A stretch of 52,966 nt of DNA from Bacteroidales bacterium (GTDB taxonomy: Bacteria; Bacteroidota; Bacteroidia; Bacteroidales; F082). How positions within the stretch are numbered: position 1 is the first letter of the stretch; every line of letters begins with the position of its first letter. The position numbers were made by a program, and so were the translations under genes. Below the pieces are notes generated by a model, which saw only the letters and a program-made list of their open reading frames with translations, did no database searches and was not told where the DNA came from. This document shows positions 16,009 to 24,719 of the stretch, piece after piece. The stretch lies in NCBI GenBank assembly GCA_017439405.1, contig JAFSJF010000036.1, forward strand, positions 1 to 52,966. Reading direction: 5' to 3'.

Positions 16009-17610
16009 ATGGAACGTTTTTTCAATACAGCAGGGCCTAACCGCCCGAAAGAGCAATACACCATCGACCCGCTGAGTCGGTTCAACCTCGATGACATTCT
16101 CTTGCTCATCCGTCAGAGGAAGTACTTCGTGCTTCACGCCCCCCGGCAGACGGGAAAGACTTCGTATATGCTTGCCCTGCGCGACTACCTGAACGAGCGG
16201 GGCGAATTCATTGCCGTCTATGCCAACGTGGAGGGCGGACAGGCGTCGAGGAACAACGTGAAGAGCGTGGTGAAATCGACCGTTGATACCCTCGCTGAAG
16301 AGGTCAGGCTCATCGTAGGTGGTGATACCGCACAAAACGTCAAGAAAGGTGTCCAGGATGAAGGCGAGGATGCCATGCTATCCACGTTCTTGCGCAGACT
16401 AAGCGAAGCACTCCCCAAGCCACTGGTACTCTTCATCGACGAGATTGACGCCCTGGTAGGCGACTCGTTGGTCAGCATCCTCAGGCAGATCCGCTCGGGC
16501 TACGCCAACCGCCCCGAGGCCTTTCCCAGCAGCATCGTACTCTGTGGCGTGCGCGACGTGCGCGACTATCGAATCGTACTTTCCAACCAGGATATCGTCA
16601 CGGGAGGCTCGGCCTTCAACATCAAGGCAGAGTCACTACGGCTTGGCAATTTCACTTTTGAGGAGGTTCGGCAGCTCTACCAGCAGCATACCGACGAGAC
16701 AGGGCAGGAGTTCGACGAGGCCTGCTTCCCCGTGATATGGGAAGCCACCGAGGGCCAGCCTTGGTTGGTCAATGCCTTAGGATATGAGGTGACCATGCGT
16801 ATGAAGGAGAACCGCGACCGCTCGGTACGTATTATACCGGAGATGATTTACCGCGCTGAGGAGCAAATCATCTATCGCCGCGACACCCACATTGACATCC
16901 TCATCGACAAGCTGAAGGAGCCTCGCGTGAAGCGGGTCATAGAGCCCATACTGGCCAACAGCGATGAGTTAGACGAGTCTGTTATGTCGGACGAGGACAT
17001 CCTGTATGTCAAGGACATGGGCCTTGTGGTCAAAGAACGGGGCAAGCCTATCCGTATCTCGAATGCCATTTATCGGGAAATCATACCGCGAGAGCTGACA
17101 GCCAGCACACAGCAACGGCTATTGCAACAGCCCCAGTGGTACCAGAACCCCGACAACAGCATCAACATGGAGAAGCTGCTGCTGGACTTCCAGCAGTTCT
17201 TCCGGCAGAACGCCGACTCCTGGATCCAGAAGTTCGACTATGCCGAGGCAGGGCCACAGCTGCTGCTCCAGGCTTATCTTCAAAGGATTGTGAACGGTGG
17301 TGGCTACATTGATCGCGAGTATGGATTAGGGCGCAAGCGGACCGACCTGCTCATCCGCAAACCGCTTACCGACGGTTACGGCGGCCCCGTGCAACGCATC
17401 GTGCTGGAACTGAAGATCAAGCGTGGCTCTTTGGAGACGGTCATCGATGAAGGTCTGCGACAGACTTTCGACTATATGGACACTGTCGGCAGTGTTGATG
17501 AGGGGCACCTCATCATCTTCGACCGCACGAAAGAAATGTCATGGGATGAGCGTATCTGGCACAAGCCCTGCCAGTATCACGGGAAGACCGTCATGGTTTG
17601 GGGAATGTAG
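16009..17610 (+). CDS. AAA-like ATPase with C-terminal PD-(D/E)XK-like region
   Basis: The ATG at 16009 (MERFFNTAGPNRPKEQYTIDP) is taken as start; a TTG two codons earlier is possible. The 533-residue protein has Walker A HAPRQTGKTS near residue 48 and Walker B PLVLFIDEIDALVG near 140, which is the arrangement of AAA-like (PF14516-type) ATPases. The C-terminus carries KRTDLLIRKP, then IVLELKIKRG, the D...ExK spacing of PD-(D/E)XK nuclease-like folds. It belongs to a group different from the ATPase at 13775-15352, yet both sit inside the same polysaccharide operon. Function unknown; GC content and codon use look like its neighbours, so transfer is not obvious. Confidence 0.82.
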   Translation: MERFFNTAGPNRPKEQYTIDPLSRFNLDDILLLIRQRKYFVLHAPRQTGKTSYMLALRDYLNERGEFIAVYANVEGGQASRNNVKSVVKSTVDTLAEEVRLIVGGDTAQNVKKGVQDEGEDAMLSTFLRRLSEALPKPLVLFIDEIDALVGDSLVSILRQIRSGYANRPEAFPSSIVLCGVRDVRDYRIVLSNQDIVTGGSAFNIKAESLRLGNFTFEEVRQLYQQHTDETGQEFDEACFPVIWEATEGQPWLVNALGYEVTMRMKENRDRSVRIIPEMIYRAEEQIIYRRDTHIDILIDKLKEPRVKRVIEPILANSDELDESVMSDEDILYVKDMGLVVKERGKPIRISNAIYREIIPRELTASTQQRLLQQPQWYQNPDNSINMEKLLLDFQQFFRQNADSWIQKFDYAEAGPQLLLQAYLQRIVNGGGYIDREYGLGRKRTDLLIRKPLTDGYGGPVQRIVLELKIKRGSLETVIDEGLRQTFDYMDTVGSVDEGHLIIFDRTKEMSWDERIWHKPCQYHGKTVMVWGM

Positions 17611-17650
17611 AGTTTGGAAATGAAAGTTGAGAATTGATAATTGACAATTG

Positions 17651-18079
17651 ATGAAAAAATACAAGACAGGATACACACAAGGGACATTCGACATGTTCCA
17701 CATCGGCCACCTGAACCTGCTCCACCAGGCAAAAGAGCTATGCGAGGAGTTGGTTGTCGGGGTGAACAGAGACCAGTTGGTGAGCGAGTACAAACATAAG
17801 GTGCCCGTTGTCAACGAGCACGACCGTGCGGCCATCGTCGCCGAGATGCGCTGTGTGGACAAGGTGGTGCTGTGCGACACGCTCAGCAAGACCGATGCCT
17901 GGCAGCAGCTGCATTTCGACGCCGTCTTCATCGGCAACGACTGGAAAGGCAACGACCGATGGCGGCAGACCGAAACCGACCTGAAGCCCTTGGGGGCCGA
18001 GGTGGTCTATCTGCAACACACCGAAGGCGTCAGTTCCACCATCCTCCGCGACAAGGAACGCACAAAAGTCATCGACTGA
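17651..18079 (+). CDS. Glycerol-3-phosphate cytidylyltransferase-like protein (TagD type)
   Basis: The ATG at 17651 (MKKYKTGYTQGTFDMFHIGHLNLL) is preferred over the TTG just before it. The 142-residue protein has the nucleotidyltransferase HxGH motif (HIGH), VVGVNRDQLV, a FIGNDWKGNDRW segment, and GVSSTILRD close to the C-terminus (the ISTT/SSTxI motif). These features and the length match TagD/GCT enzymes, which make CDP-glycerol from CTP and sn-glycerol 3-phosphate. The next gene encodes a CDP-glycerol glycerophosphotransferase, so substrate and user are adjacent. CDP-ribitol or another alditol-phosphate substrate cannot be ruled out. Confidence 0.85.
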   Translation: MKKYKTGYTQGTFDMFHIGHLNLLHQAKELCEELVVGVNRDQLVSEYKHKVPVVNEHDRAAIVAEMRCVDKVVLCDTLSKTDAWQQLHFDAVFIGNDWKGNDRWRQTETDLKPLGAEVVYLQHTEGVSSTILRDKERTKVID

Positions 18080-18107
18080 AACAACATCGCAAAAAACCGG
18101 GTGAAAA

Positions 18108-19286
18108 ATGAAAACAACTGCAATCATCAAGAAGTGGGTACGGAAAGGGTACATGTACCTCTGTCATGTCACCAGGCCGAGAGGGGAGAAGAGCGTATTC
18201 TTCGCCTCGTTCCGGGGCCAGTACTCCGACAATCCGCGAGCCATCAGCGAATGCCTGCACCAAATGGCTCCCGACGTGAAAATCGTCTGGATGGTCAAAC
18301 CGCAATTCAGGAAATATGTGCCCGATTATGTCACCATCGTGCCGCCTGCCCATCGCTTGGCATTGAAGGCACAGGCTCGGGCCAACGCTTGGGTGCTGAA
18401 CTATGTCAACCAAAAACATGTCGGTGATTACAAAGGCCGCGACACCTTCTACATCCAGACCTGGCATGGCGACAGGGGACTCAAAGCCATCGGATACCTT
18501 AGCGAGAACAGCAAGAGCAAGAAATTCAGCGGCTATGACTTGGACCGTTGCGACCTGATTGTGGCTGGTTCCGACTATGGCGTCAAGAAAGCACGGCAAG
18601 GTCTGCACTATGAAGGTGAAGTCATCGTGGAAGGTATGCCCCGCAACGACAAGTTGGTGAACATCGGCAGATATGGTGGCGAGGCTGCCAAGGTGAGACA
18701 ACAATTGGGCATTGCCGACAACCTGAAGATATTGCTTTACGCTCCGACCTATAGGGACGAGGAACGCAGCCAGCAGTGTGCCATTGACATCCCTTCGTCG
18801 ATAGCGAGTCTGGAAGCCGATGGCGAGAAATGGATATGCCTCATACGCTCACATTCCCTCTCGAAAGGATTCTCAACTCCCAACTCCCAACTGTCAACTC
18901 CCAACTCCCAACTCCCAACTGTCAACTATAAAGACGTGACTTCCTATCCCGACATGGCCGACCTGCTGTTGATATCCGACCTGCTGATCACCGACTACTC
19001 CAGTTGCGCAGGCGACTTCATCCTCACCGGACGGCCTCTCGTGTTGGCGCATTTCGACAGGGATGACTACTACAAGGCACAGAAGCGTTCCCTTTGGGTC
19101 GAACCCGAGGAGGCCGGCTATTTGGTGGCCAAGAACCAGGATGAGCTGAACCAAATCCTTTCCAAACTCCGTTCCTACGACCACCAGGCCATTGCCGGAA
19201 AGCTCAACCGTTTCTACGGAACGAAAGAAACAGGCCGGTCATCGGAAGCCATTGCCCGAAGAATACTTCAACAACTCAACAATTGA
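18108..19286 (+). CDS. CDP-glycerol glycerophosphotransferase family protein (TagF/TagB-like)
   Basis: A 392-residue protein with family blocks KSVFFASFRGQYSDNPRAISE (near residue 28), FYIQTWHGDRGLKAIG (catalytic His in TWHG), LYAPTYRDEE, and the C-terminal DLLLISDLLITDYSSCAGDF. Such enzymes transfer glycerol-phosphate (or another alditol-phosphate) from the CDP form to a lipid-linked acceptor at the inner face of the membrane. TagD-like protein directly upstream supplies the donor. An in-frame run of STPNSQL repeats at residues ~255-273 sits in the loop before the SYPDMADLL segment; it is encoded by the same low-complexity DNA that fills spacers in this operon. The catalytic motifs on both sides remain intact, so the enzyme is probably functional. 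Confidence 0.85.
   Translation: MKTTAIIKKWVRKGYMYLCHVTRPRGEKSVFFASFRGQYSDNPRAISECLHQMAPDVKIVWMVKPQFRKYVPDYVTIVPPAHRLALKAQARANAWVLNYVNQKHVGDYKGRDTFYIQTWHGDRGLKAIGYLSENSKSKKFSGYDLDRCDLIVAGSDYGVKKARQGLHYEGEVIVEGMPRNDKLVNIGRYGGEAAKVRQQLGIADNLKILLYAPTYRDEERSQQCAIDIPSSIASLEADGEKWICLIRSHSLSKGFSTPNSQLSTPNSQLPTVNYKDVTSYPDMADLLLISDLLITDYSSCAGDFILTGRPLVLAHFDRDDYYKAQKRSLWVEPEEAGYLVAKNQDELNQILSKLRSYDHQAIAGKLNRFYGTKETGRSSEAIARRILQQLNN
18872..18926. repeat. Spacer-type tandem repeat read in frame inside the glycerophosphotransferase gene
   Basis: The words CAACTCCCAACTCCCAACTG and TCAACTCCCAACTCC are repeated about every 28 bp. They encode STPNSQL twice and then LPTVN. Similar CAACTCAACAACTCAACAA runs fill the spacer immediately downstream (19287-19334). 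Confidence 0.7.
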
Positions 19287-19334
19287 CTACCTCGAACCAA
19301 CAATTCAACAATTCAACAACTCAACAACTCAACA

Positions 19335-20453
19335 ATGAACGTTCTCATAGCTGGTGATTTCTGTCCGCAGGCTCGCGTAAAAAGACTGTGCGAGGAAGGC
19401 AAATATGCCGAAGTGCTTGGAGATGCCAAGGACATCGTCGGGGAAGCCTGTTTCTCCATCGTGAACCTCGAATGCCCGGTTACGCAGGGCGGCGAGCAGC
19501 CCATAGAGAAAAAAGGCCCCAACCTCCAGTGCTCGGCGAAAGGCGTCGAAGCCGTCAAATGGGCGGGTTTCGACTGCGTCACATTGGCCAACAACCATCT
19601 CCTTGATTTTGGGGCGAAAGGCGTAAGCAACACCCTTGAAACATGCAAAAAACTTGGCATCGAGACGGTGGGCGGCGGCATGAATGCCGATGAAGCCTCG
19701 CAGACGCTATACAAAACGATAGGCGGGAAGACATTGGCCGTCATCAACTGCTGCGAGCATGAGTTCTCGATAGCGACAGCCACCACCGCCGGAGCCAACC
19801 CATTGGATCCCGTCAGGCAATACTATGCCATCCAGGAAGCCCGCACGAAAGCCGACCATGTGCTGGTCATTGTGCATGGCGGGCACGAGCACTGGCAGCT
19901 GCCCAGCCTCCGCATGCAGGAAACCTACCGCTTCTTCGTCGATGCCGGCGCCGATGCCGTGGTGAACCACCACCAGCACTGCTTCAGCGGCTACGAGGTC
20001 TATAAGGGGAAGCCCGTCTTCTATGGCTTGGGCAACTTCTGCTTCGACAACCCCAACGCGACCTCGGGAATATGGAACGAAGGCTACATGGTGGAGCTGT
20101 CTTTCTCTTCCTCAGAAACGGACTTTGCCATTCATCCTTATAGGCAATGTGATGGGAATGCGAAGATAACATTGCTTCCCTTAAACGAATATGACGTTAG
20201 GATAAACGAGCTCAATAGTATTATAACTGATCATGCATTATTGGTTAAATACGCGGAGCAATACTATAGTGATTGCATGAAATCAGTCGCGTTGTTATTC
20301 GAGCCTGTCAGGAATAAGTATGTCATTGCTGCAATAAAACGTGGGTGGTTGCCGTCGCTGCTGTCTCAAAAGCAAAGGATGAAACTTCAAAACCAAATAT
20401 TGTGTGAATCTCATAGAGACAAGTTAAAGTATCTTTTTGAAAAAGTATTGTAA
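19335..20453 (+). CDS. CapA family (poly-gamma-glutamate synthesis-type) metallophosphatase-like protein
   Basis: A 372-residue protein. The first ~250 residues follow the CapA family: NVLIAGDFCPQ, FSIVNLECPVT, DCVTLANNHLLDFG, VIVHGGHEHW, ADAVVNHHQHCFSGYEVYKGKPVFYGLGNF. The Asp/Asn/His residues in these blocks form the metallophosphoesterase-like site. Members occur in capsule and exopolysaccharide loci, where the role is not well defined. From about position 20100 the gene becomes clearly more AT-rich and the codon use changes, as in the next two genes, suggesting a recombination junction within the gene. It lies after a spacer of CAACTCAACAA-type repeats. Confidence 0.82.
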   Translation: MNVLIAGDFCPQARVKRLCEEGKYAEVLGDAKDIVGEACFSIVNLECPVTQGGEQPIEKKGPNLQCSAKGVEAVKWAGFDCVTLANNHLLDFGAKGVSNTLETCKKLGIETVGGGMNADEASQTLYKTIGGKTLAVINCCEHEFSIATATTAGANPLDPVRQYYAIQEARTKADHVLVIVHGGHEHWQLPSLRMQETYRFFVDAGADAVVNHHQHCFSGYEVYKGKPVFYGLGNFCFDNPNATSGIWNEGYMVELSFSSSETDFAIHPYRQCDGNAKITLLPLNEYDVRINELNSIITDHALLVKYAEQYYSDCMKSVALLFEPVRNKYVIAAIKRGWLPSLLSQKQRMKLQNQILCESHRDKLKYLFEKVL

Positions 20454-20472
20454 TCATTTAATTATCATTTAA

Positions 20473-21447
20473 ATGGAAAGAAATATAACGATAGACATTC
20501 TTCGAGGTTTTTGCATGTTCTGTATTGTTGGAATAATCCATCTGTCACAGTATTTAGGACAGGAACACTATCTTTTCCTCATCCCGTTCGGCAACTGTAT
20601 CGGGTGGTCTTGTCTTGGAACTTTCTCCTTGATTTCTGGATATTTGATCGGTAGGAAGTATTGCTTCCATTCCTTTAGTGATGTAGGGCTTTTTTACAAG
20701 AAACGGCTTGTCAGGTTTTATCCTCTGTTTGTTTTGTCCGCAATATGCCTGTTATGTATTGGGTTTAACAACTCCTGCCAAACGGTCAATGCTTTGACGG
20801 GGCTATCCCCGTTTGTGCAGGACAAAACATGCAGACCATTGACATTATGGTATATATCTATGATAATGATATTCTATCTGATCAGTCCTCTATTGTTGGC
20901 CAGTCGTAAATGGCCCCGCATTGCCATTTCTGTTCTTTTAATGGCCCTATCTGTAGGCATGTCCCTTTTCATTTATGTTGATAAGCGATTTGTCTTCAAT
21001 CTCTTTTTATACTTATTGGGTACTTGCTTGGCTCTATTTGATTTGTCGAAATTGCAGAAATTTACGGGTTGGGGTGGTATGACTTTTGCTTTGGTCAGTT
21101 ATGTTGGAATGCTATCTCTACTTGATGTCGTACATCATTCCATACTTCGCTGGTCTACGATTTTTTTCGGTGTCCTTTGCTTCGTGATTGTAGCCAGTTT
21201 CTTATCGAAGAAAATTTCAGCAACTAATAAATGTGTCCATTTCTTGAGCTACGTCAGCATGTCTGCTTATCTGTTCCATAGATTTACTTATTGGGCGTGT
21301 CTCAAAATTTTCCATCCCGATGATTTAACCCTGCTGGGACTTTATTTGTTCTTGTTCGCCTTGCCCGTCACTCTTTGTTTTGCATATTATGTACAGAAAT
21401 GCTACGACAAATTGGTCTCTTCCCTTTTATCAAACAAAAGTAAATAA
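20473..21447 (+). CDS. Membrane acyltransferase family 3 protein (sugar O-acetyltransferase-like)
   Basis: A 324-residue protein made of about 10 hydrophobic helices. The N-terminus (MERNITIDILRGFCMFCIVGIIHL) has the family pattern 'ID.LRG..M..VV..H' and helix 3 carries the conserved KKRLVRFYPLFVL with the Arg expected near the catalytic face. These inner-membrane proteins add acetyl or other acyl groups to polysaccharide units. The gene lies in the AT-rich block (about 20.1-22.4 kb) and is separated by 3 bp from the following ATP-grasp gene, so the two probably moved together. The second acyltransferase of the locus is at 25760-26746. Confidence 0.82.
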   Translation: MERNITIDILRGFCMFCIVGIIHLSQYLGQEHYLFLIPFGNCIGWSCLGTFSLISGYLIGRKYCFHSFSDVGLFYKKRLVRFYPLFVLSAICLLCIGFNNSCQTVNALTGLSPFVQDKTCRPLTLWYISMIMIFYLISPLLLASRKWPRIAISVLLMALSVGMSLFIYVDKRFVFNLFLYLLGTCLALFDLSKLQKFTGWGGMTFALVSYVGMLSLLDVVHHSILRWSTIFFGVLCFVIVASFLSKKISATNKCVHFLSYVSMSAYLFHRFTYWACLKIFHPDDLTLLGLYLFLFALPVTLCFAYYVQKCYDKLVSSLLSNKSK

Positions 21448-21450
21448 GAT

Positions 21451-22395
21451 ATGCGATTTCTTTATTACGTCAATCATCCTAAAAAAATAATTCCAGCCGC
21501 ATTGCTTAAGTTTAGATGCTGCTTGTCAGACCGTTTGTTTTTAAGGCTATTCTATTACCATCAAATGGACAAGCCTCTCAACTTGAAGAATCCCCAGACA
21601 TTCAGTGAGAAGCTGCAATGGCTGAAACTCTATTCCCGTAAGCCTGAGTACACTACGATGGTGGACAAACATGCCGTAAAGGAGTACGTGTCCAAGATCA
21701 TAGGCGAACAATTCATCATCCCTACATTAGGAACATGGGAAAATGCCGAGGCTATTGATTGGGATAGTCTCCCCAATCAGTTCGTATTAAAGACGACAAA
21801 TGGTGGCGGGAGTAAAGGTGTTGTGATTTGTAAGGATAAAAGCCGTTTGGATAGAAAAAATGTCATACAGCAGTTAAACAAGGCAATGAAACGAAATATT
21901 TACAAATTGTTTGGGGAATGGCCTTATAAGGATGTCAAACCGCGTATCCTTGCCGAGAAGTATATGCACGACAAACAAAATGGCGAATTCGGGTTGAAAG
22001 ATTATAAGTTCTTCTGCTTTAATGGCATTCCTACATACTGTCAGGTAATATCCAATCGTGAAAGTGGGATGGCCATTGATTTCTTTGATATGGATTGGAG
22101 GCATCAGCCATTCCATGAACCAAGAAAATACGGCTTTGCTGATGTTATGCCATCAAAGCCCCAATCTTTTGATGAGATGAGAAGACTTGCGACAACGCTC
22201 TCTGCCGGTTTTCCTTTTATTCGCGTTGATTTCTATGAAATTGAGGGCAAGCCTTTTTTTGGTGAACTGACTTTCTTCCCCACAAGTGGTATGGGTGGAT
22301 TTGACCCGGAGGAATGGGATGAGATTTGGGGCCGTCTAATCATTCTGCCTCAAAACAAAACGACAGAAATGAAACGCTTACAAAGGACATCCTAA
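21451..22395 (+). CDS. TupA-like ATP-grasp protein
   Basis: A 314-residue protein matching the TupA-like ATP-grasp family (PF14305) of polysaccharide loci. It has LNLKNPQTFSEKLQWLKL near residue 45, MVDKHAVKEYVSKIIG, FVLKTTNGGGSKGVVICKD (the ATP-binding glycine-rich loop), ILAEKYMHDK, LKDYKFFCFNGIP, and FIRVDFYEIEGKPFFGELTFFPTSGMGGFDPEEWD with metal-binding Asp/Glu. ATP-grasp enzymes join a carboxylate to an amine, so an amide-linked substituent on a uronic acid is a reasonable guess, fitting the UDP-uronate epimerase at the head of the operon. AT-rich like the preceding gene. Confidence 0.82.
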   Translation: MRFLYYVNHPKKIIPAALLKFRCCLSDRLFLRLFYYHQMDKPLNLKNPQTFSEKLQWLKLYSRKPEYTTMVDKHAVKEYVSKIIGEQFIIPTLGTWENAEAIDWDSLPNQFVLKTTNGGGSKGVVICKDKSRLDRKNVIQQLNKAMKRNIYKLFGEWPYKDVKPRILAEKYMHDKQNGEFGLKDYKFFCFNGIPTYCQVISNRESGMAIDFFDMDWRHQPFHEPRKYGFADVMPSKPQSFDEMRRLATTLSAGFPFIRVDFYEIEGKPFFGELTFFPTSGMGGFDPEEWDEIWGRLIILPQNKTTEMKRLQRTS

Positions 22396-22452
22396 TAGGG
22401 TTAGCGAGATTTTAACTACAATAGTGATAGCTTTTTTACGTTGTATTAATAG

Positions 22453-23562
22453 ATGAAATACTTCTACGGTTTTGACGAGGAATCCATACCTTTTGGGATA
22501 AAGGCCCTGTTTTGGGGGCTTTATATGGTCGTGGTCTTCTATGCTGTTTGGAAGGTGAAGCTTGCGGCTCCCAAGGACAAGCGGAACGTGAAAGTCGGAA
22601 AACTGTTCATGCTCTTTTTCGCCGGATACGCCGTGTTCTACTGCGTCAATCCCGACTATTTCAACTACCGTGAGTGGATGGAGTTCACTTTCTATGACTG
22701 GAATAAAGAGCGAATCTATCCCTATATTGTCGTTTTCTGCCGGTCATTGCCCTTTGGCTATCCTTACGAAATGTTCCGGCTGGTTGTCTGGGGCGGGGCG
22801 CTGCTGTTGGTCTTTCGCCTCGTCAGGTTGTATCGTAGCTTGTTGATGCCCGGCCTGGCGGTATTGCTTTTGTTTGTTTTTTATAGCGGCACTTTCTGCT
22901 ATGCCCGTGCCTCCCTTGCCATGGCGGTGTTTTTTATGGGAATCGGCATCCATTTGTGGGCGAAAGGGCCTCGTGACAAGATTTTGGGGATGGCATTGGC
23001 GATATGCTCCTATTATTTCCATCATGAGATGATCATCGCCATTGTCTTGCTGCCAAGCATCTTGCTGCCGTTCGAGAAGAAAGGGACGGGAATCTTGTCA
23101 TTGGTCCTTTTGGCGATTGCCGTCGTCGTTTTCTCACACATCAACTCCAGCCCCGATCTTATGGAAACCATTTTTGGCGACGATAATCTGGCCGAGCAAA
23201 TCGAACAATATAGCGAACAGGAACAAGGGGCCTTCAGAATGAGTACGCTCGTCAAGTATTTGAACATTTTCTATCCTTTTTTCCTCATCACCAAGGTTTT
23301 TCGCAGGCAAATAAACCTGCCTGGCGCCATGGCTGGGATATACCGCATTACATATGCGCTATTATTGGCGACAATGGCTTTCTTTGTGGTGTCAGGATCA
23401 CGCAGTGTGTACACTTATCGTGTGATGTACATTATGATAATTCCAGTATCCATTCTGGTCACATATTGTTACAACCAGGGTTTTTTAAAGAAGCATCAGA
23501 TCGTCATCATGCTTGTCCTTGCTGTCTTGACGAACAGTGTCCGACTCATAAATTCAATATAG
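22453..23562 (+). CDS. EpsG-type polysaccharide polymerase (Wzy-like)
   Basis: A 369-residue integral membrane protein with about 10 hydrophobic helices. The order of features fits EpsG/Wzy proteins: an early periplasmic segment with a conserved acidic/aromatic turn (NPDYFNYREWMEF), the FCYARASLAMAVFFMGI helix with Arg, the SYYFHHEMIIAIVLLP helix with the HH pair, and a late SRSVYTYRVMYIM. Such proteins join repeat units at the periplasmic side. It is the only polymerase candidate in the locus and partners the Wzx-type flippase at 12303-13778. One base separates it from the following beta-helix gene. Confidence 0.8.
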   Translation: MKYFYGFDEESIPFGIKALFWGLYMVVVFYAVWKVKLAAPKDKRNVKVGKLFMLFFAGYAVFYCVNPDYFNYREWMEFTFYDWNKERIYPYIVVFCRSLPFGYPYEMFRLVVWGGALLLVFRLVRLYRSLLMPGLAVLLLFVFYSGTFCYARASLAMAVFFMGIGIHLWAKGPRDKILGMALAICSYYFHHEMIIAIVLLPSILLPFEKKGTGILSLVLLAIAVVVFSHINSSPDLMETIFGDDNLAEQIEQYSEQEQGAFRMSTLVKYLNIFYPFFLITKVFRRQINLPGAMAGIYRITYALLLATMAFFVVSGSRSVYTYRVMYIMIIPVSILVTYCYNQGFLKKHQIVIMLVLAVLTNSVRLINSI

Positions 23563-23563
23563 T

Positions 23564-24553
23564 ATGATAGTAAGTGTAGTTTTGTTCATAAGTTGTTTGC
23601 TCGCTTCCTCGCAAGGCGGCGTCGGCGTGGTGCCACCCGAAGGAGGCCACATCGCCAAAGGCCGCTTCGTGATTCCCGCAGGTGACCACCTCGTCAGGAT
23701 AGCGGAAGAAAAAGGTGCATGGCTGACCGTTGGCGACAGCACCGAATTGGTCATCGATGGTAACCTTCGGCTGGAAGGCAACGGCTTCAGAAGTTGCGAC
23801 GTCATAAAGGTCACAGGCTCCAACGTGACCATCCGCGGCAAGGGGGCCATCGTCGGCGACCGGTGGACCCACCAAGGGGAAGAAGGCGAATGGGGCATGG
23901 GAGTCAGGCTGCACGGGGCCACCGACGTCACCGTGAAAGACCTCACTATCGCCGACTGCTGGGGCGACTGCATCTATGTCGGCGGAAACTCCTCAAAAGT
24001 GACCATAGACGGTTGCGTGCTGCGCGGCAGCCGAAGGCAGGGAATCTCCATCACCAAGGCCGGCGACGTGACCATCAGCGACTGCCAAATCGCCGACATC
24101 AGCGGCACCAACCCCCAATATGGCATCGACATCGAGCCCAACCGGAACTGTTCCGTGAACGATGTGCTCATCGAAAACGTAGATGTGGTGAATTGCGAAG
24201 GAGGCATTAGGGCTTTGGTGCCTAAGGCAGGTATTGGCAACTCCGAAATCGGGACCGTCGTCATTCGCCGGTGCCAAGTGTCGGCCAAGTCGAGATACCC
24301 TGTTCATTTCAGCGTGGTGAAGACAGGAACGGTGGAGGGATGTACCATAGAGGCCACCAACGAGCGACCCTGCATCAACGCCAATCATGTGGAAAACCTC
24401 AAGGTGTGCGACAACACGCTGAACGTTGACACCAAGTTGTTGGCATCCATTAAAAACAAGTTGAGGAAATGGGTCGGAAGGAAAAACGCAGTCATCCGGG
24501 TGGCGAATGGGTCTGCCGAGGGAGTGAAGAACAACAAAATAGTTAAGAGTTGA
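23564..24553 (+). CDS. Exported right-handed parallel beta-helix protein
   Basis: A 329-residue protein with a short signal peptide (MIVSVVLFISCLLASSQ). The body is a series of ~22-residue coils typical of right-handed parallel beta-helices (pectate-lyase-like fold): NVTIRGKGAIVG, DVTVKDLTIADCWGDCIYVGG, KVTIDGCVLRGSRRQGISITKAGDVTISDCQIADI, VLIENVDVVNCEGGIRAL. The repeated DC, DG and regular hydrophobic spacing fit the fold used by polysaccharide lyases, hydrolases and epimerases. In this locus it could trim, epimerise or modify the glycan in the periplasm, but no catalytic residues can be named. It begins 1 bp after the polymerase gene. Confidence 0.75.
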   Translation: MIVSVVLFISCLLASSQGGVGVVPPEGGHIAKGRFVIPAGDHLVRIAEEKGAWLTVGDSTELVIDGNLRLEGNGFRSCDVIKVTGSNVTIRGKGAIVGDRWTHQGEEGEWGMGVRLHGATDVTVKDLTIADCWGDCIYVGGNSSKVTIDGCVLRGSRRQGISITKAGDVTISDCQIADISGTNPQYGIDIEPNRNCSVNDVLIENVDVVNCEGGIRALVPKAGIGNSEIGTVVIRRCQVSAKSRYPVHFSVVKTGTVEGCTIEATNERPCINANHVENLKVCDNTLNVDTKLLASIKNKLRKWVGRKNAVIRVANGSAEGVKNNKIVKS

Positions 24554-24570
24554 TAGTTAGTAGTTAAGTA

Positions 24571-24696
24571 GATGAACAAATTTAGTTTACATATTATTGT
24601 TTGGCATTCAGCTTTCAGCCTCTGTGCAACCAAGCTGATAGCTTACAGCTAAAGAAGTCCTACGTAAAAACATGTTGTTTGATTTTGAATAGTTAC
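24571..24696. repeat. Boundary repeat, copy 1 (two conserved arms around a variable middle)
   Basis: Left arm GATGAACAAATTTAGTTTAC plus ATATT (24571-24595) and right arm ATGTTGTTTGATTTTGAATA plus GTTAC (24672-24696) match copy 2 at 29079-29205 with 2 and about 4 mismatches per 25 bp. The middle differs between copies. This copy precedes the Stealth gene. Confidence 0.6.
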
Positions 24697-24719
24697 ATAG
24701 TAGTTAATAGTTTAAGGCA

